A stretch of 64,000 bases of DNA, taken from the NCBI GenBank assembly GCA_947311845.1, contig CAMZMU010000040.1, positions 52,743,986-52,807,985 on the forward strand, written 5' to 3'. Source of the stretch: Poa pratensis. Its lineage: Eukaryota; Streptophyta; Magnoliopsida; Poales; Poaceae. Shown piece after piece: positions 1 to 12,280 of the stretch (position 1 is its first letter; each line of letters begins with the position of its first letter). Position numbers and translations under genes: made by a program. Under the pieces are notes generated by a model. It was not told the origin of the DNA. It saw nothing but the letters and a program-made list of their open reading frames with translations, and ran no database searches.

Positions 1-478
1 TTTTATGTTCTTCGGTCTTCGGTCTATTCGGTCCGGTCTTCGGTCATGACCAAATAGACCGAAATATAGGGCGCACGAAGGGGAATCTACGCCCGGGACT
101 GGGAAAGTGCGAAGCGATCGACAGGTCTATCGCGCACGGGAGAATTTACAGTACGCTGGGCTGGGATACTCAGTTGTTGAGCCTAGAGACTAGATGGTTT
201 GCTTGATTCAGTAGTGAGCCTATAGACTAGATGTACATAAGCTAGGCTGGCACACAAATTCGGATGCTTCCGTACGTAATTCACTCAAAATAAAATAAAA
301 TCGGTCTTTCGGTCTATTCGGTCTTTACTAATTTGCTACCCAAATTTCTGATTTAATTTCGGTCTTTTCTAATTCGCTACCCAAATTTCTAACGATCTTT
401 TCGGTCTCGGTCATTTCGGTTTCGGTCTCGGTCTTTTCCGTTTCGGTTTTCGGTCTTCGGTTTTTATGCCCACCCCTA
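1..478. mobile_element. Terminal part of a hAT-like transposon
   Basis: The stretch is built from many copies of short TCGGTCTT/TTCGGTCTA-type words and ends in TTTTTATGCCCACCCCTAGG. Read from the other strand, that end starts with the AGGGGTGGGC word common at the termini of plant hAT elements. The other end and any target duplication lie outside the window, so the family call is an inference. No transposase coding sequence is visible. Confidence 0.4.
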
Positions 479-1938
479 GGCCCCGGCCTCTCACCGCCCT
501 CTGCTAACGACGTCGTTCCGCCGGTCGCCTCGGCAAGTACGCCTCGGCCTCTCTGTGTCAGACACAGGGAATGCGAGGAAGCTCCTACATCCCCAGCACA
601 CAGCAGAACAGAAGAGGAGGAGATGGCGACGGAAGGACATATTTGATACGAGTAGCTGATTTGATCTCCATGTATCGCTGATTCATCCTGTAATTAGTTG
701 GCGACGGGACTATAGATCGCGGGAGATTCGTTTGGGCTGATTGATCCTGTAAATAATTGGCTACGCCGCCACAGTAAAGATTGGTCTCTACACCGCCATG
801 GAATCAACCACAACCAAATACCATCAGAAGAATGCACAGGTTCACTTCAGAATTAACCAAAAACTTGACAAGAAAAAAAAAGACACGAAGAACGAAGATG
901 AAGCGGGAGGTCGGAATCGGGCCTCCATGCCCAGATCTCTGGAACCTTTGCCCAGACCCAGGCCTCCATGCCTTGAGCCGCGCCTGGGGATGGCGTCGGC
1001 CTCCATGCCCTTGAGACATGCGGTGGAGGACTGGGACAGTCAAGGGGAAATGATGACGGCAAAATCCGTGCGCTGCAGGCAGTGACGGCCGGATCCATCG
1101 AGCTGCCGGTGTGAGGAGGCGATGGAGGAGGAGGTGTGAGGAGCCTAGAGCAGGAGGAAGGAAAGAGGGAGGGCGGCTGGGTGATGAAGTGGCGGCCTCG
1201 AGCAAACCATGTCAGCAATGACCGGTGCGGGACGGTATCTGTGCTGCAGTGCCTCGGGCAGGGGCGGTGGTGCTGCCGGGGCACGGGCAGGACGGCGACG
1301 ATGTTGGGGATCGAGGGGGCGGCAGTGGAGATAGGGTTCGGGGTTCCCGCGTGCGGAGGCGAGCAAGGGGGCGCAAGGTTTTGTTGGGCTTGGCCCATTT
1401 GGACGACGGACGAAAACCTTGACGTACGAGAGGAACGAAATTTTTCTTTTAGATAGGAGAGATAATCCAACTGGACTGGAGTTTAACCTCTAGCAGCAGC
1501 TGCTGCTGAACTTAGGTGTTGCAGCAAACCCAGGTTAGGTTTACTCTTGATCTATGTATGTGATGTTGAACGTCCGGAAATAGTTATTGTTAAGTTTTTT
1601 TCTTTTGAATAAAATGTTAAGTTGGGTTTCCAGAAATTACAGTTTTGATTTTTCATGTTGATTGCTTAGTGCTACAGAATTTTAGTGAACATGTCACGCC
1701 ATAGGAAAACTGACACAGGTTTGATTAGACGAGGACCTGAGATTACAGCAACATGTTGATCCGAGCTTAACTTCCACAACCTACTCTACAGGAGAAAGAA
1801 AGTACATATTGTTACAAGCCATTGAATCCTAGCTAGCTGTCCAAAATATCTAGTGTACACAAGCATAGCTGGTAAATACCCCTAAAAATAACTGTACAAT
1901 CACCTCTTGTCTGTAGAGGACTAGCCTAATAATAGCTC
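479..1938. other. Intergenic, GC-rich part without a supported gene
   Basis: Positions 480-1400 are GC-rich and contain overlapping open frames on both strands. Their products are low in complexity (P, S, R, G rich), show no domain I recognise and have no convincing splice structure. The last 450 bases are the AT-rich 3' flank of the response regulator gene that ends at 1939. Confidence 0.4.
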
Positions 1939-4900
1939 TCATATGCAGGCACCAAGTGGGAAAAGTTCGCACCCCAGGTCGTTATCGGTGAACGGCACCT
2001 CGTTGTTCTCCTGCGTTGAAATCACAATAAGACTTGAGAAAGATCACCACTGAATTCTTGTAATATAGGTTTACTAAGGATGGATCAGTACTAGACTGCT
2101 AGTGATTTAAAAAGAAATATCCATATACAAACATAGTGGAATTTTAAGAGAAATAAATACACTATTGGCTCTGTTGACTTCCTTACCACTTTGATTATGG
2201 AATTGAGAAGGCCATCAAAACTGCAGCTACTGGAATTAAACCCACCCTGCAGCTTTGAAATTCCGAAATCATACGCATCGGTCTGTTCAGGCACACTGGC
2301 ATCACCATTATAGTTAAAGCCTCCATTGTTCAGCCTCTGGTTGTGTATATGGTCTTGGTTCATTACATCCATTCTATGTCTAGAGTTGCTTGCAACTCCA
2401 AAGTGCAAGTATTTTGAATGTCTCTCGGAATCAGAAGGGAGCATCGTTGTATACCAGAAGAACTAGCTCCACATATGGACTTGTTGGCTGCTATAAGGCT
2501 CCTAGAAGGGAAAACTGTCACTCCTGGAAACTTCCCCTTTTGGTCCATCTCTTGTTCTGGAGCCCCAAAGCTAGCACCCAATTTTGTCGCACCGACACTA
2601 TCAAATGGGATGTGCAACGGTAACTTGTCAACAGAAAACCCATCCTTAATTGGAAGAGCACTCTGTTGGGATATACTAGAATCCCTCAAATTAGAGGAAA
2701 GTCCAACAGACCTTTCAAGCAGTTCTGAACTTGCAGATGGTACTCTTATTGATGGATGGGCTCCAACTTTGACATGTGAGCACTCCAGAAGCTCCACTGG
2801 TTGCAGTGAACTGCTTGTAACTCTTTGGAGTGTGCCAGACATAGTGTTACCCAGAGCACTCCCAGAAAAGACAGAAGACAGATCATTGGCTTCTTGATGA
2901 ATCCACTTCTGTTGGAGACCAAGCGACGCAGTCAAGCCTTGCGCCAAATTTGCCTGTTGGTTTTCTTGTAAGTTCACAATGTGGAATTTATTAGTATCGC
3001 CAATGCAATGACTTGCTTCGCCAATGCTGCTTGCACACTGAATTGCCTTGGAAGGAGCAAGGTCCTGAAGCCCAAATGCCGTTGCACCAGCACCGCTTAG
3101 CAGTCCATGTGGATTGAAACATGAAAGACCAGCAGAAGGAGCAAAAGGTTGATAACCGTGAAGTCCTTCAAATGCTCCCATATGCAAAAAGGGGTCTCTA
3201 CCTCCAAAAGCAGCAGCAATGCTGGCTTGCTGTGATGCCACAGCACTTAGCCGTCTGAGGTATAGCCTGTACTTCTGCATGACATATAAAATCAGTTGAT
3301 TTGACATTGAGGCAAGTATGCACTCAGGGAATCACAATGGCAAATATTTCATGCATGAGGTATATAACCATAAGAATTCTGAAAAACAATATATACAGTC
3401 ATGAGATAACTGTTTCCTGGTTTGGCATGTAGATTCTAGCTGAACTACATGATAGAACCTACAGATATCATAAAAACCTAGAAATTTTCTTAACCTTTCA
3501 ATATGAATCTTGTAATAAAAAATTATCTATCAATACATCAAGATGCAAAGATTGTGTTTTCTTGATTTTTTCAAACAAAAAGGTGCACAACAGTGTTTAC
3601 ATATACAGCTTATGTAATCTGGACAAATGCAGGGTTGTGTCAATGTCTTCCTTCTAGCCGGTTGTCGAAGTGAAACAATATAGGCAAAATACTACCGTAA
3701 ACTGTACAGAAGTACGTACTAATTTGAACATTTTATGCAAGCCTGGTTAGATTTGATCTACTAGTCTACATGTTTGGAGGAAGAATATGAGCAAGATGCT
3801 ATTTACATTAGATATGTCCATGTTCAGTATAATGAGCAGAAATGTTTCTTGCATATGATTTATTCCAAACCAACTGAACATATGGAATTGCACAGAAACG
3901 GGAAGGTGAAATGATGGAAGTGCAAAGCTATAATATTTGACTCATTTTAGATGAGCATGAGGACCTTGTCATAATAAAATATTTGTTCAACAAAGCAAGC
4001 CATAATACCACATTATGCTCTGCTCTGCAACTTAGGTATATCAGATACCAAATATAAGAAGGGAAAAACATCACTGCATAACAAATACTTTTGCACATAA
4101 TGCTACTTCCTCTGTCCCACAACATAAGACGTTTTAGCAAGCTAAATAGCATGGTAAAACGTCTTATATTGTGGAACGGAGTGAGTACCTACTAAGGCTA
4201 CTTTGCACATAATGTTCGTGACAAAAAATCTTTATGTGTACCTACTAAGAAGGGTGGTTTTTCCCTCTTAACTGACTGCGTTTATGCTTTATAAAAGCTG
4301 GACTCTCTGAGCCTATTCACTAAAAAAAATGAAAGGAAAAAATTCAAAGAGTTAATAGTGGAAGTAAATGACATGCTACCGTACCTGCAGATGACTCGCA
4401 ACGTTTTCCCTGGTGAGCTTCTCCACGTTCATAAGCTCAAGTATTCTTTTAGGTACAGCTTCTGCATCGAAACAGTAAGAGAAAGGACACATCATCAATG
4501 AGTTGCTGCAAACCTGCAAGCATATTTAACAGAAAAGCAAAAAAACAACGTGGGGACTGTTTTTCTTACTATCAATCCGAGATGGTTGACAGCAGCAACA
4601 AATTTCCGATGCAGCTCCACTGACCACACAACTCGTGGCTTCTTCGACGCCGAGGGCTCGTCGTTGTCTTGACCATCGTTGTCCTCGCCTTCGTCTTCGT
4701 CTTCGCTATGTGGTTCTTTCCTCTTCTTGCTGACCATGCTACCCTGGCCAGATGAACCACAGGTAACCTGGCTTAGCCATGGTACGAATCTGTGGTTGGC
4801 TGCTTACTAAATTCCTTGGGAAAATCAAGGTTACTGGGTTCCCGGTTACTGAACTTCCTCCTCACAACATGCTGCCACACGTTCCGAAGCTCTTCGATTC

Positions 4901-5941
4901 GAACGGGTTTTAGGAGATAGTCGCACGCACCATGGGTTATCCCTTCAGTACAGTTTTTGTCTCCCCATTTACTGATAACACTGCATGAGTGGAAGGGTAC
5001 TTCGTTAGCATCCATGTCTTAAACAATGGAAGCAACATTACTCAACAATAAGTAGTACCAAGAATTAACAGTGTTGTGCTAAAAGGAAGTTGTTAACTTA
5101 CTGATGACAGGGAGGTCCATTTCAAGCCCCACGAGCTCGAGGAGCTTGAAACCGTCCATATCGGGCATGTGGACGTCGCTAATAACCAAATCAAACATGT
5201 CCTTGTTCTCCCTTAACAGCTTCAGTGCAGTAATGGCCTGGTTGGTGGTTGTGACTGTCGAGGGGGCAGCATAAACTCTTATCAGTTTACAATTGTTGAA
5301 AGCAGAGGAAGGACACATAATTAATAAGCATTACATTGCATCATAAGGCTATTAAGAATTTAAGACCTACTCCCTCCGTTCGGAAAATGATGTCACAAAA
5401 ATGGTCTATCTATAGTTCATTTTTGTGACATCCTTTTGCGAACGGAGGGAGTACAACATTTTCTCAAGTGAGGTATAAATTCAGAAGTATCAGAAAACAT
5501 CTGTAAAATATATGGTTGTAATATGCATGTCAGAACAGGGCAGAAGTTTTTTTTAACTCCGCATGTGGAAACTCTTGCAACTGCAGAAGCAATTAAGCAA
5601 AATATAGCACAATGCAAATAGCAGCACAAATTCAGTAAGAAAGAGTGATAAGAACAGATGATTGGTGGGTGAAAGTGCACTTAACTAGCGGCATGTAAGT
5701 AATATTGACCTATAACAAAATGAAGTTTCTTAAACAAAACACACAATAGAAGTGCAAGCAGATTCTGACCATGATACTGGCAGCGGCGAAGGAGGCCCTC
5801 CAAAACCTTAAGGCACACCGGGTCGTCGTCGACCGCGAGGACCCGCATGCCGACGGGGAACTGATCCCTCTCCCTCCCCATCAACCCCTTCTGGCCTCCA
5901 TCACCATGGCGTCCAGAAGCATCCCAATTTGACCAATTCAC
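1939..5941 (-). CDS. RR22: Type-B response regulator, RR22-like; four 1-bp frameshifts as sequenced
   Basis: This is a cytokinin-signalling transcription factor of the nucleus. A phosphorelay activates its receiver domain and a GARP/Myb-like domain binds DNA. Coding exons on the minus strand are 5770-5941, 5102-5254, 4570-4980, 4385-4461, 2187-3274 and 1939-2010, all with GT-AG introns. Visible parts are the receiver acidic pocket (VDDDP), the phospho-acceptor Asp in [11 protein letters not shown], the conserved Lys in YLLKPVR, a basic KKRKE stretch, the GARP helices ([12 protein letters not shown] ... [11 protein letters not shown]), a long Q/S-rich activation region and a C terminus ending FPLGACI. 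The C terminus and middle match rice RR22 (from memory). One base is missing at each of about 4940, 4776, 4576 and 2451. With those four bases the exons sum to 659 codons in phase. As written, translation stops after about 122 residues. Recent pseudogene and assembly error are both possible. Confidence 0.9.
4104..4187. mobile_element. Stowaway-type MITE in an RR22 intron
   Basis: An 84-bp near-palindrome lies in the intron between 4384 and 3275. The left arm TACTTCCTCTGTCCCACAAC pairs with a right arm ending GTGGAACGGAGTGAGTA, and the inner arms AAGACGTTTT / AAAACGTCTT also pair. TA is present at both edges, as expected for a Tc1/mariner-derived MITE. Confidence 0.8.
5368..5453. mobile_element. 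Stowaway-type MITE in the first RR22 intron
   Basis: An 86-bp palindromic element in the intron between 5769 and 5255. The ends CTCCCTCCGTTCG and CGAACGGAGGGAG are exact inverted repeats flanked by TA on both sides. The inner arms (GATGTCACAAAAATG / CATTTTTGTGACATC) continue the hairpin. Confidence 0.9.
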
Positions 5942-6666
5942 AGCACCTTAACAACTCTGTATGCAGTATCAACAACACTGAAATGACCTTCAGTGCTCCC
6001 CAACTGGCTCAATTCGAAGCAAGAAACCTAACCCTAAGACGATAAATCGCGATTGACCAGTCCCCAGCACGAATTGGGATCGATTAAGCCAACGCTGAGA
6101 AGCTAACGGTAGCCAAGAGCAAGAAAGGAAAAAAAAACTTTCCTCAAGCCCACAACATCAACGCCATCTGAACACGGAAGGGAAAGCTAAAGCCCACCAA
6201 CTAACTGCAGCCAAAATTACTCCGGGAAGAGGATATTATCAGCAAAATGGAAAGAAGCAGGTGATTTGGATTTTGGAACAGATGGAGATGAGACGGGAGG
6301 AGAAGCCTTCAAGAACGAACGAACGAACCCACTACTACTGCTCATCCATCATTATTGAAGGCGAGAAGAGGTTGGGAAAGCAAAAGGCTAAAAGGAAAGC
6401 AAGGACACACACACGCACAGAGAACAGAGGAGGGGAGAAAAAAAGCAGAGACAGACAGTGACACTCCAGGTGACCAAGCAAGCAAGACCCTGTGCTCAGC
6501 TCAGCTCAGCTCGGCCACACCAAGCAACCGAGCAAGCGGGGAGAGGATGATGGAGAAGCAGCCAAAACCGCAGCAGCGGCGCACTTGAGAAGGGCGTTGT
6601 TTGGGGAGGTTGAAGAGGCAGCGCGAGATGGCGATGGAAAGCAAAGTTTTGGACTCTTGGTGGGCG
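5942..6666 (-). other. RR22 5' leader region
   Basis: This lies between the putative TATA box and the first coding ATG of the response regulator. On the minus strand it is rich in pyrimidines (CT-rich runs around 6260-6470). A leader of roughly 700 bases, possibly containing an intron, is inferred; no splice pair could be fixed. The open frames here give low-complexity products and are not supported as genes. Confidence 0.4.
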
Positions 6667-6673
6667 ATTTATA
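6667..6673 (-). promoter_or_regulatory. TATA box of RR22
   Basis: TATAAAT on the minus strand, in the context CCTATAAATCGCC, upstream of the response regulator leader. A start site about 30 bases downstream (near 6635-6640) is inferred. Confidence 0.5.
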
Positions 6674-6802
6674 GGGGGGAAGAGGTGGCACGCATGGTGA
6701 CAAAGGCTCCTGCATAAGAGGCAAGACTCCAAAGAGGAGCTCTGGGACCCGCGGGCCACAATCTTCCAATGGCAGTTTTGGCGGTGAGATCATTTTTCGT
6801 TC

Positions 6803-6808
6803 CACGTG
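6803..6808. promoter_or_regulatory. G-box upstream of RR22
   Basis: A palindromic CACGTG about 130 bases upstream of the putative TATA box, in the context TCCACGTGATT. G-boxes bind bZIP and bHLH factors and occur in many ABA- and light-responsive plant promoters. Its use here is not shown by the sequence. Confidence 0.35.
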
Positions 6809-6959
6809 ATTTCTACCACGTTGATTTAAACTGTTACCGTGGGTTGAAAAGCGAGAAGCAAAATGGTGATGCGGAAGAGGAAGAGTATGTGGTTTTGCTA
6901 TTTGAATGGCCATGGAAAAAGATATGTTTATATTTCTGTACACTACAGCCCTAACCTAC

Positions 6960-9175
6960 CGAGTCGCCTTGCGGGCGACTCCGGTGGCCCTCAGTTGCAA
7001 TAAAAAAGCGTCTTAGCCAACCCAATTATCTCGCCGCGACCAGCGTCGTACCTTGCAGCGCCTTGGTGGCAGCGGCCAGTGCTCCGGTTCCAGCGCGTCA
7101 CGATAGAATGGGGGTGGCAGCCCCAATTCTTATATTTGGAGGTGCTTGCAAGCTATAGAGGAGCCACGGCGTTGCGTCTGTTTCGGCCAGCTCTGGGCTA
7201 ATCTGGCTCGTCAGCTGATATAGGTGGCGAGGAAGGGGAGGGCGACTGCCGGTGAAAAACTGAGTTGATTCGGTCACGGCGGACAATGGCGGCATCGATG
7301 CGCTGTTACCCAGATGAAGGCATCATAATTGCAGCTCTCATCACCTTGTTCGGGCAACTCCGGGGAAACCCTAGATCTAGATCTTTTGGGTCATACCAGG
7401 GCTACGCTCGGTGCCGTTCTTTCTCTTGGGGGCATCGTTTTGGAGTAGATGCTTGAGGGGTCAAAAGGTGGAGCGGTGTGGCATCTACCACATCGACGAT
7501 AGAGGGTGCAAGCAACGGGGCGCTGTGGAGTCTCGGCGGCGGATGCGTGATGATGGACATGCACAGGTGATGGCGCTGTTTGGCGTTGACGACATGCCTA
7601 ATAAGACCAATGTGTTGATCCCAGTCCTGAATATGGGTTGGTGGAATGCGGCGGCAGCGGCTTCTGGAGTATGCGCATACGGTGCACGCTGATGGTCTGT
7701 TATACCGATTTGTGCTCCCGGCTCGGCTCGAGGTTGGGTGGCTGGCTGAGGCCTCCAGATTTAGATGGTGGGAAATGAGTGTGAGGTTAGGGGCCTGATC
7801 ATGGCCACACCCCCATCACCAAACTTGTAGGTGTAGCGACAAATGTCGCTAGGAAGGTGGCTTCACGTTGATCGATGTATTTTTTATCAGACTTTGTGGA
7901 ATAATATAATAAATAAGTGTGCATCTTTTTTATGCAGTAGAGGTCTGGGGATTCAACCTCCTTTTCGAAAAAAGCCACCCCGGCTACCTTGCCGGTACCG
8001 GAACAGGCCATCCGATGGTGGGGCGTTCTCATGATTTTTTTTTAATTTCCCCTGCATTAGTGGTCTCTGTCCCATCCACTTCGCCAATCCGGCTACTTAG
8101 GCCATCGTCAATCTGGTCCTAGCTGGCCGCCTTAGATCTAGTTAACGCTGATCTGTGTGGGTTGGCGACTCCTCAGCGCATGAACATATGCACCTATGGG
8201 TGCATGTGGTGCAGCCTGGATTCCCGAGGTCACTGACCCGCCCGAATTCCAGACTTCTCCGCCCATGGTCTACATTGATAAGCAGGGGGCTCCTAAACAT
8301 CTAGAATTGATGAGATCCAGTCCTACGCGTCCACAAACCTCGGACCATGCGGCTTTAAGGAGGTCTGTCGCGTAACCCGCTTCTCGTCGGCACCATCGTG
8401 CTCGTCGACATTGGCATCTACAACGTGATAACCCATCGTGCTGGTAGATGCTGGTAATGTCAAGCCGGTTATGATTGGAAGGCTAAAGGTCTCGATGTCT
8501 CATGTCGAGTTTGGGTCTGCTAAGTGATGGTGGAGGCGGATCGGATGCGATGAGACCGCCAGACCGTTCGTGGCTTCCTTTGTGCAATGGCTATGTAATT
8601 TTTGCTCTAGACTCCGTATACTTGTATATTCAAATCTGCCACCCTCTCAGATAAAATTTTTCTAGCTCCCCCTGCGTTTGTGGGACGATGTCCACATCAA
8701 AACCGTACGAGTGACAACTGTGAGCGTCCACATCAAAACCATACGAGTGACAACTGTGAGCCTAAGGTTTGGTGATTGGAAGCAGCGTCCTTGACAAGTA
8801 GAGGCGGCAACACTAGGTGACTTGATTTTTTGTGGTGTTTTTCGAGTACCGAGTATCAAGATACCCCTAAATCTGATCTTCATTGGTTATACCTGAGACT
8901 TTCTCCGACGTGAAAGCCCATGATCTGATGATTGTACTACGACGATGGCGCTTTAGCTATTGGTCTTTCGCGGTTCAGTGTTGTCATCTTTAATGTCTCA
9001 ACAAGTTAGTAATATTATGTTGGTGCATAGTCTGGAGGTAATCGGTGTCTCTCGAGGTGCAAACGACATTGTTTTCCTTGTTGGCGGATTGTGAGCCATA
9101 TATATATATTTGTAATAGTTTCTTTCAATCTTAATGGAATGGCATTCAAATCATTTGCATGTTCTTGAAGAAAAG
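6960..9175 (+). mobile_element. Degenerate LINE-like repetitive region
   Basis: There is no intact coding frame. The right end, ATGGCATTCAAATCATTTGC followed by a short GAAGAAAAG tail, resembles the 3' ends of Triticeae LINEs, and the GC-rich body reads like a repeat 3' untranslated region. A duplicated 33-bp phrase (CCACATCAAAACC[GA]TACGAGTG) occurs at about 8690 and 8730. No reverse transcriptase motif is visible, so the family call is weak. Confidence 0.3.
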
Positions 9176-10746
9176 TGACGTACACCAAGATTCAAGGAGG
9201 TGTCCTCTGCTTAGCTCAGTGCTTACATCGGTGGAAGGAAATACTCGCTCGCTGTCTACATCGCGAGATAAACATGGCATGAGATTATTAGAGTAGAAAA
9301 AAACTACCTAGGTCAAGCGTGCTTCTGGAACCATAACGCAATCGGCTGATCTCTTTCCTCCGTAACTAGTTGTCGACCTCGCGTGCTGTCGCTCCAAATG
9401 AAAACCACAAAACACAGCCAGCTGAATATATAGCAGATACGCACTGCAGCGGGTGAGCAATTCTCCTTCGCCAGTGCTCATGTTTTTGCTCAAATTGATC
9501 ATCTGCGATTAACCTCGACTCCGTAATCGTTCACAATCACAAGGCTGCATGCTTCTCCATTTCCAAGGATCAAGTCAAACTGTGTCGTTGGCCAAGAACG
9601 ATGAACGGTTGAAAAATAAACTCGCTTCAAACTGGAACCAGAGATCAAGATTTCGTATTCAAAGAACAAGCCTAAATCCTGATCAGCGCCACACACACAA
9701 TATAAAGCCTGATCCCATAACAGCTTTACTAACTGCCTGCCTTGCTCTCACTGAGGACTGCGAAGAGATCGGATCGGATTGATCGATGTACCTACGGGCC
9801 GAAGGATCTCGCGCCATCGATCTAGCTAATTAAGATGGAAATCTCTTTGCAGCCTGTGGAACCTTAATTAAGCTCGATATATGCTGCAGAGTAGTGCCGT
9901 GGTACCTGACGATTTCAAGGCATAATTGCTCCTATACTACCTGTTGAACTTAATAGTCGCAATTAAACTAGTCGTAGATGGTACTCTATGCATATGCATA
10001 TGCAGATCAACATATGCCACGGTCTACTGTTTAAATTCCACAGTACGCGCGCGCATGCGCGCCTGCAACGTTGGCCTGTCGACTAGACTGACGAGGGGCA
10101 GGTCTTCATTAGTGCTTTAATTACTACGTAGGCAATACTGTCACGGTAGGACAGAGTGCGATAATCGATCAATATGCAACTGAAGTGTTTGAGACTGTTT
10201 ATGTGTACGGAGTATAACATTTTCGTACTAACTAATAGTGACCATTAATTTCTGTTTTCTAGGGGAACATGATTTTGTTCTTGATTAATGTTTCATTTCC
10301 ATGAAGTGGTAAAATGATTTTCTCTAGTCACTGGAACATTTTCTTGTGTAACAATTAATCATTTTGCTAGGTTTGATGCAACATAGCGTACGTATAAAAG
10401 CTTTTCTATCGCGAGCCAAGGTAGGGTGGGTACCCGACCTCGCCGGCCTTACCGAGAGCTCCGCCAGTGATGAGCGTTACAGGGCTCGCTCTTTAAACGT
10501 CGAGCCACATGTTCAGAGGACACAAAAAAAAGGTTTAATTACGAGCTAAGAGGCCATAGCGAAAACCGATGAAAGTACATCTAGTGCCCTCTTAGTGGGT
10601 TTTGGTTGATTGGTGGTAATCGATTGAGAGAGTAATGTATTATTGAGTATACGCAGACCATAAGAATGCCTGATCCTCAAAATGAAGTGAAGACAGTGCA
10701 ATCCTCAAAATGAAGTTATGAGCTGTATTCTTTGTCTTCCAGGTTT

Positions 10747-10749
<3 letters not shown>
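9176..10749. other. Intergenic, nothing recognised
   Basis: AT-rich sequence with scattered short frames and no domain, terminal inverted repeat or RNA gene that I could recognise. A GCGCGCGCATGCGCGC palindrome occurs near 10047. Confidence 0.4.

Positions 10750-10811
<62 letters not shown>
10750..10811. repeat. (TC)31 microsatellite
   Basis: An uninterrupted TC dinucleotide run of 62 bases, read as (GA)n on the other strand. Any open frame through it is a repeat artefact. Confidence 0.98.
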
Positions 10812-10814
<3 letters not shown>

Positions 10815-11384
10815 CTTGAGAAAATATTTTGACAGACAAAAGAATCAGCATAGTTGAGCACAAATCAAGAGCAAGTTCTAGCCGAACGAAACCTGCTTGT
10901 TACTCTTGGTTAGGCGTTGATTGTCAGCATCTCATATGCGATTGTCTGCAACAAAGTTTGTGAGGGTTCTTGTTGATTTCCTCAAAAACAATTAAATAGA
11001 GGCCGAGTCAAGTTCGATTGAACTTTGGCTCGTGGAGAACAAGGCTAAATCTGAGGACTTGAGTGACGAGTGCACAGCCTCTCCAACCGAAGACGTCGAT
11101 TTGTTGCCAACATATTGAACTCTGGGAACTACATTGTGTTCATCGTCCATATCTTATAGTTCATACTTGTTGTTCCTATGTTCCGTTTCTGAAGCATCAA
11201 CATCCTGTGTGGATCTTATTCGCTTACCTTTTGTTTTTGAAGCATCAGTATCTAAGTAATTCTAATCAATTTAATTTCAATGATTGCATCAATTTATGTG
11301 TAGTTGTTATTTGTTTCCATTCTGTTGCCACATAATGTAAGCAACATTTATTATCAATAAGTATAAATAGACACCGATGTTTTA
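10812..11384. other. Intergenic, nothing recognised
   Basis: No gene or bounded element could be supported. The right part may still belong to the LTR fragment that follows, whose far end I could not fix. Confidence 0.35.
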
Positions 11385-12280
11385 CTCTTAGTAGCAACAT
11401 CACATCGTTACCCTTAGTCATTTCTGTCAACTCGAGCCCAGGGATGAATGTGGCATGAACCCACTATCTAACATATACTCCCTCTTGGAAATTTAAGACA
11501 ACTACTTGGCCAAATCAATCATATAAATCGGAGAGCATGTAAGAACGTAAATAAATCAATCTCATAATATAGATAACATGCACAATCTGAACATAACATC
11601 ACAATTCATCATATCCTAGCAATTACATCAGATGAATCTCGATCATGTCACGAGACCATTGTACTGAAGCACAAGGAGAAGAGATCACCATCTAGTACTT
11701 ATATTGACCCGTAGTCCAAGGATGAACTACTCACGCATCGTCATGGAGGCAACCATGGTGATGTAGATGTCTCCGGCAGTGATTTCCCCCTCCGCGGTAG
11801 GGTGCCAGAACAGAACTCCAGAACCCTGAACTAGGATTTCCACGACGGTGGTGGCTCGGTATCTCTTTCAGCAAAATATTTTCCGTCCCCAAACGGTTTA
11901 GGGCTGAAGGGGTTTTATAGGCGAAGACGCGATGAGAGGCGGTAGAGGAGGCGTCCACATGGGTGCGGCCAGCCCGTAGCCTCCACCCGGCCCATGGCCC
12001 TAGGCCGCTTATGAGCCGTGGGTCCCCCCGGGTTGCCCTTTGGTCATCGGTCTTCTTTCGTGCGATAAAAAATTCCCGTAAATTGGCGGCCTTTTTGAGG
12101 ATATTTCTTTAATAGATTTTCTGAAATTTAAAACAACAGAAACATAAACTATCACTTGGCATCTTGTTAATAGGTTAGTCCAAGAAAATACCACAAAACG
12201 TTATTAAATCACAGTAGAAATATGTGGCATAAAATTAGCATGAAATAATCAAAAGTTATAGATACATTTTGGACGCATCA
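11385..12280 (-). mobile_element. Partial LTR of a Gypsy-type retrotransposon
   Basis: On the minus strand the segment starts sharply at 12280 with TGATGCGTCCAAAATG, a common start of Triticeae Gypsy LTRs. It contains a TATA-like TTTTATAGG core near 11905 and phrases shared with the LTR at 48098-49686 (ATAGTGGGTTCATGCC, CTGGGCTCGAG). The far end is not defined and no internal domain follows, so it is a truncated or solo LTR abutting the copia remnant. Confidence 0.55.

Noticed and set aside
853..1470. 205-residue open frame on the minus strand and overlapping plus-strand frames
   Set aside because: Low-complexity P/S/R-rich products in GC-rich DNA with no domain, no splice structure and overlapping frames on both strands; long open frames are expected by chance here.
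4773..5015. Alternative acceptor for RR22 exon 3 that might avoid the frameshift
   Set aside because: Only the acceptor at CATGCAG fits; no AG exists at the position needed to place the receiver C-terminal half in frame, and the other three shifts would remain.
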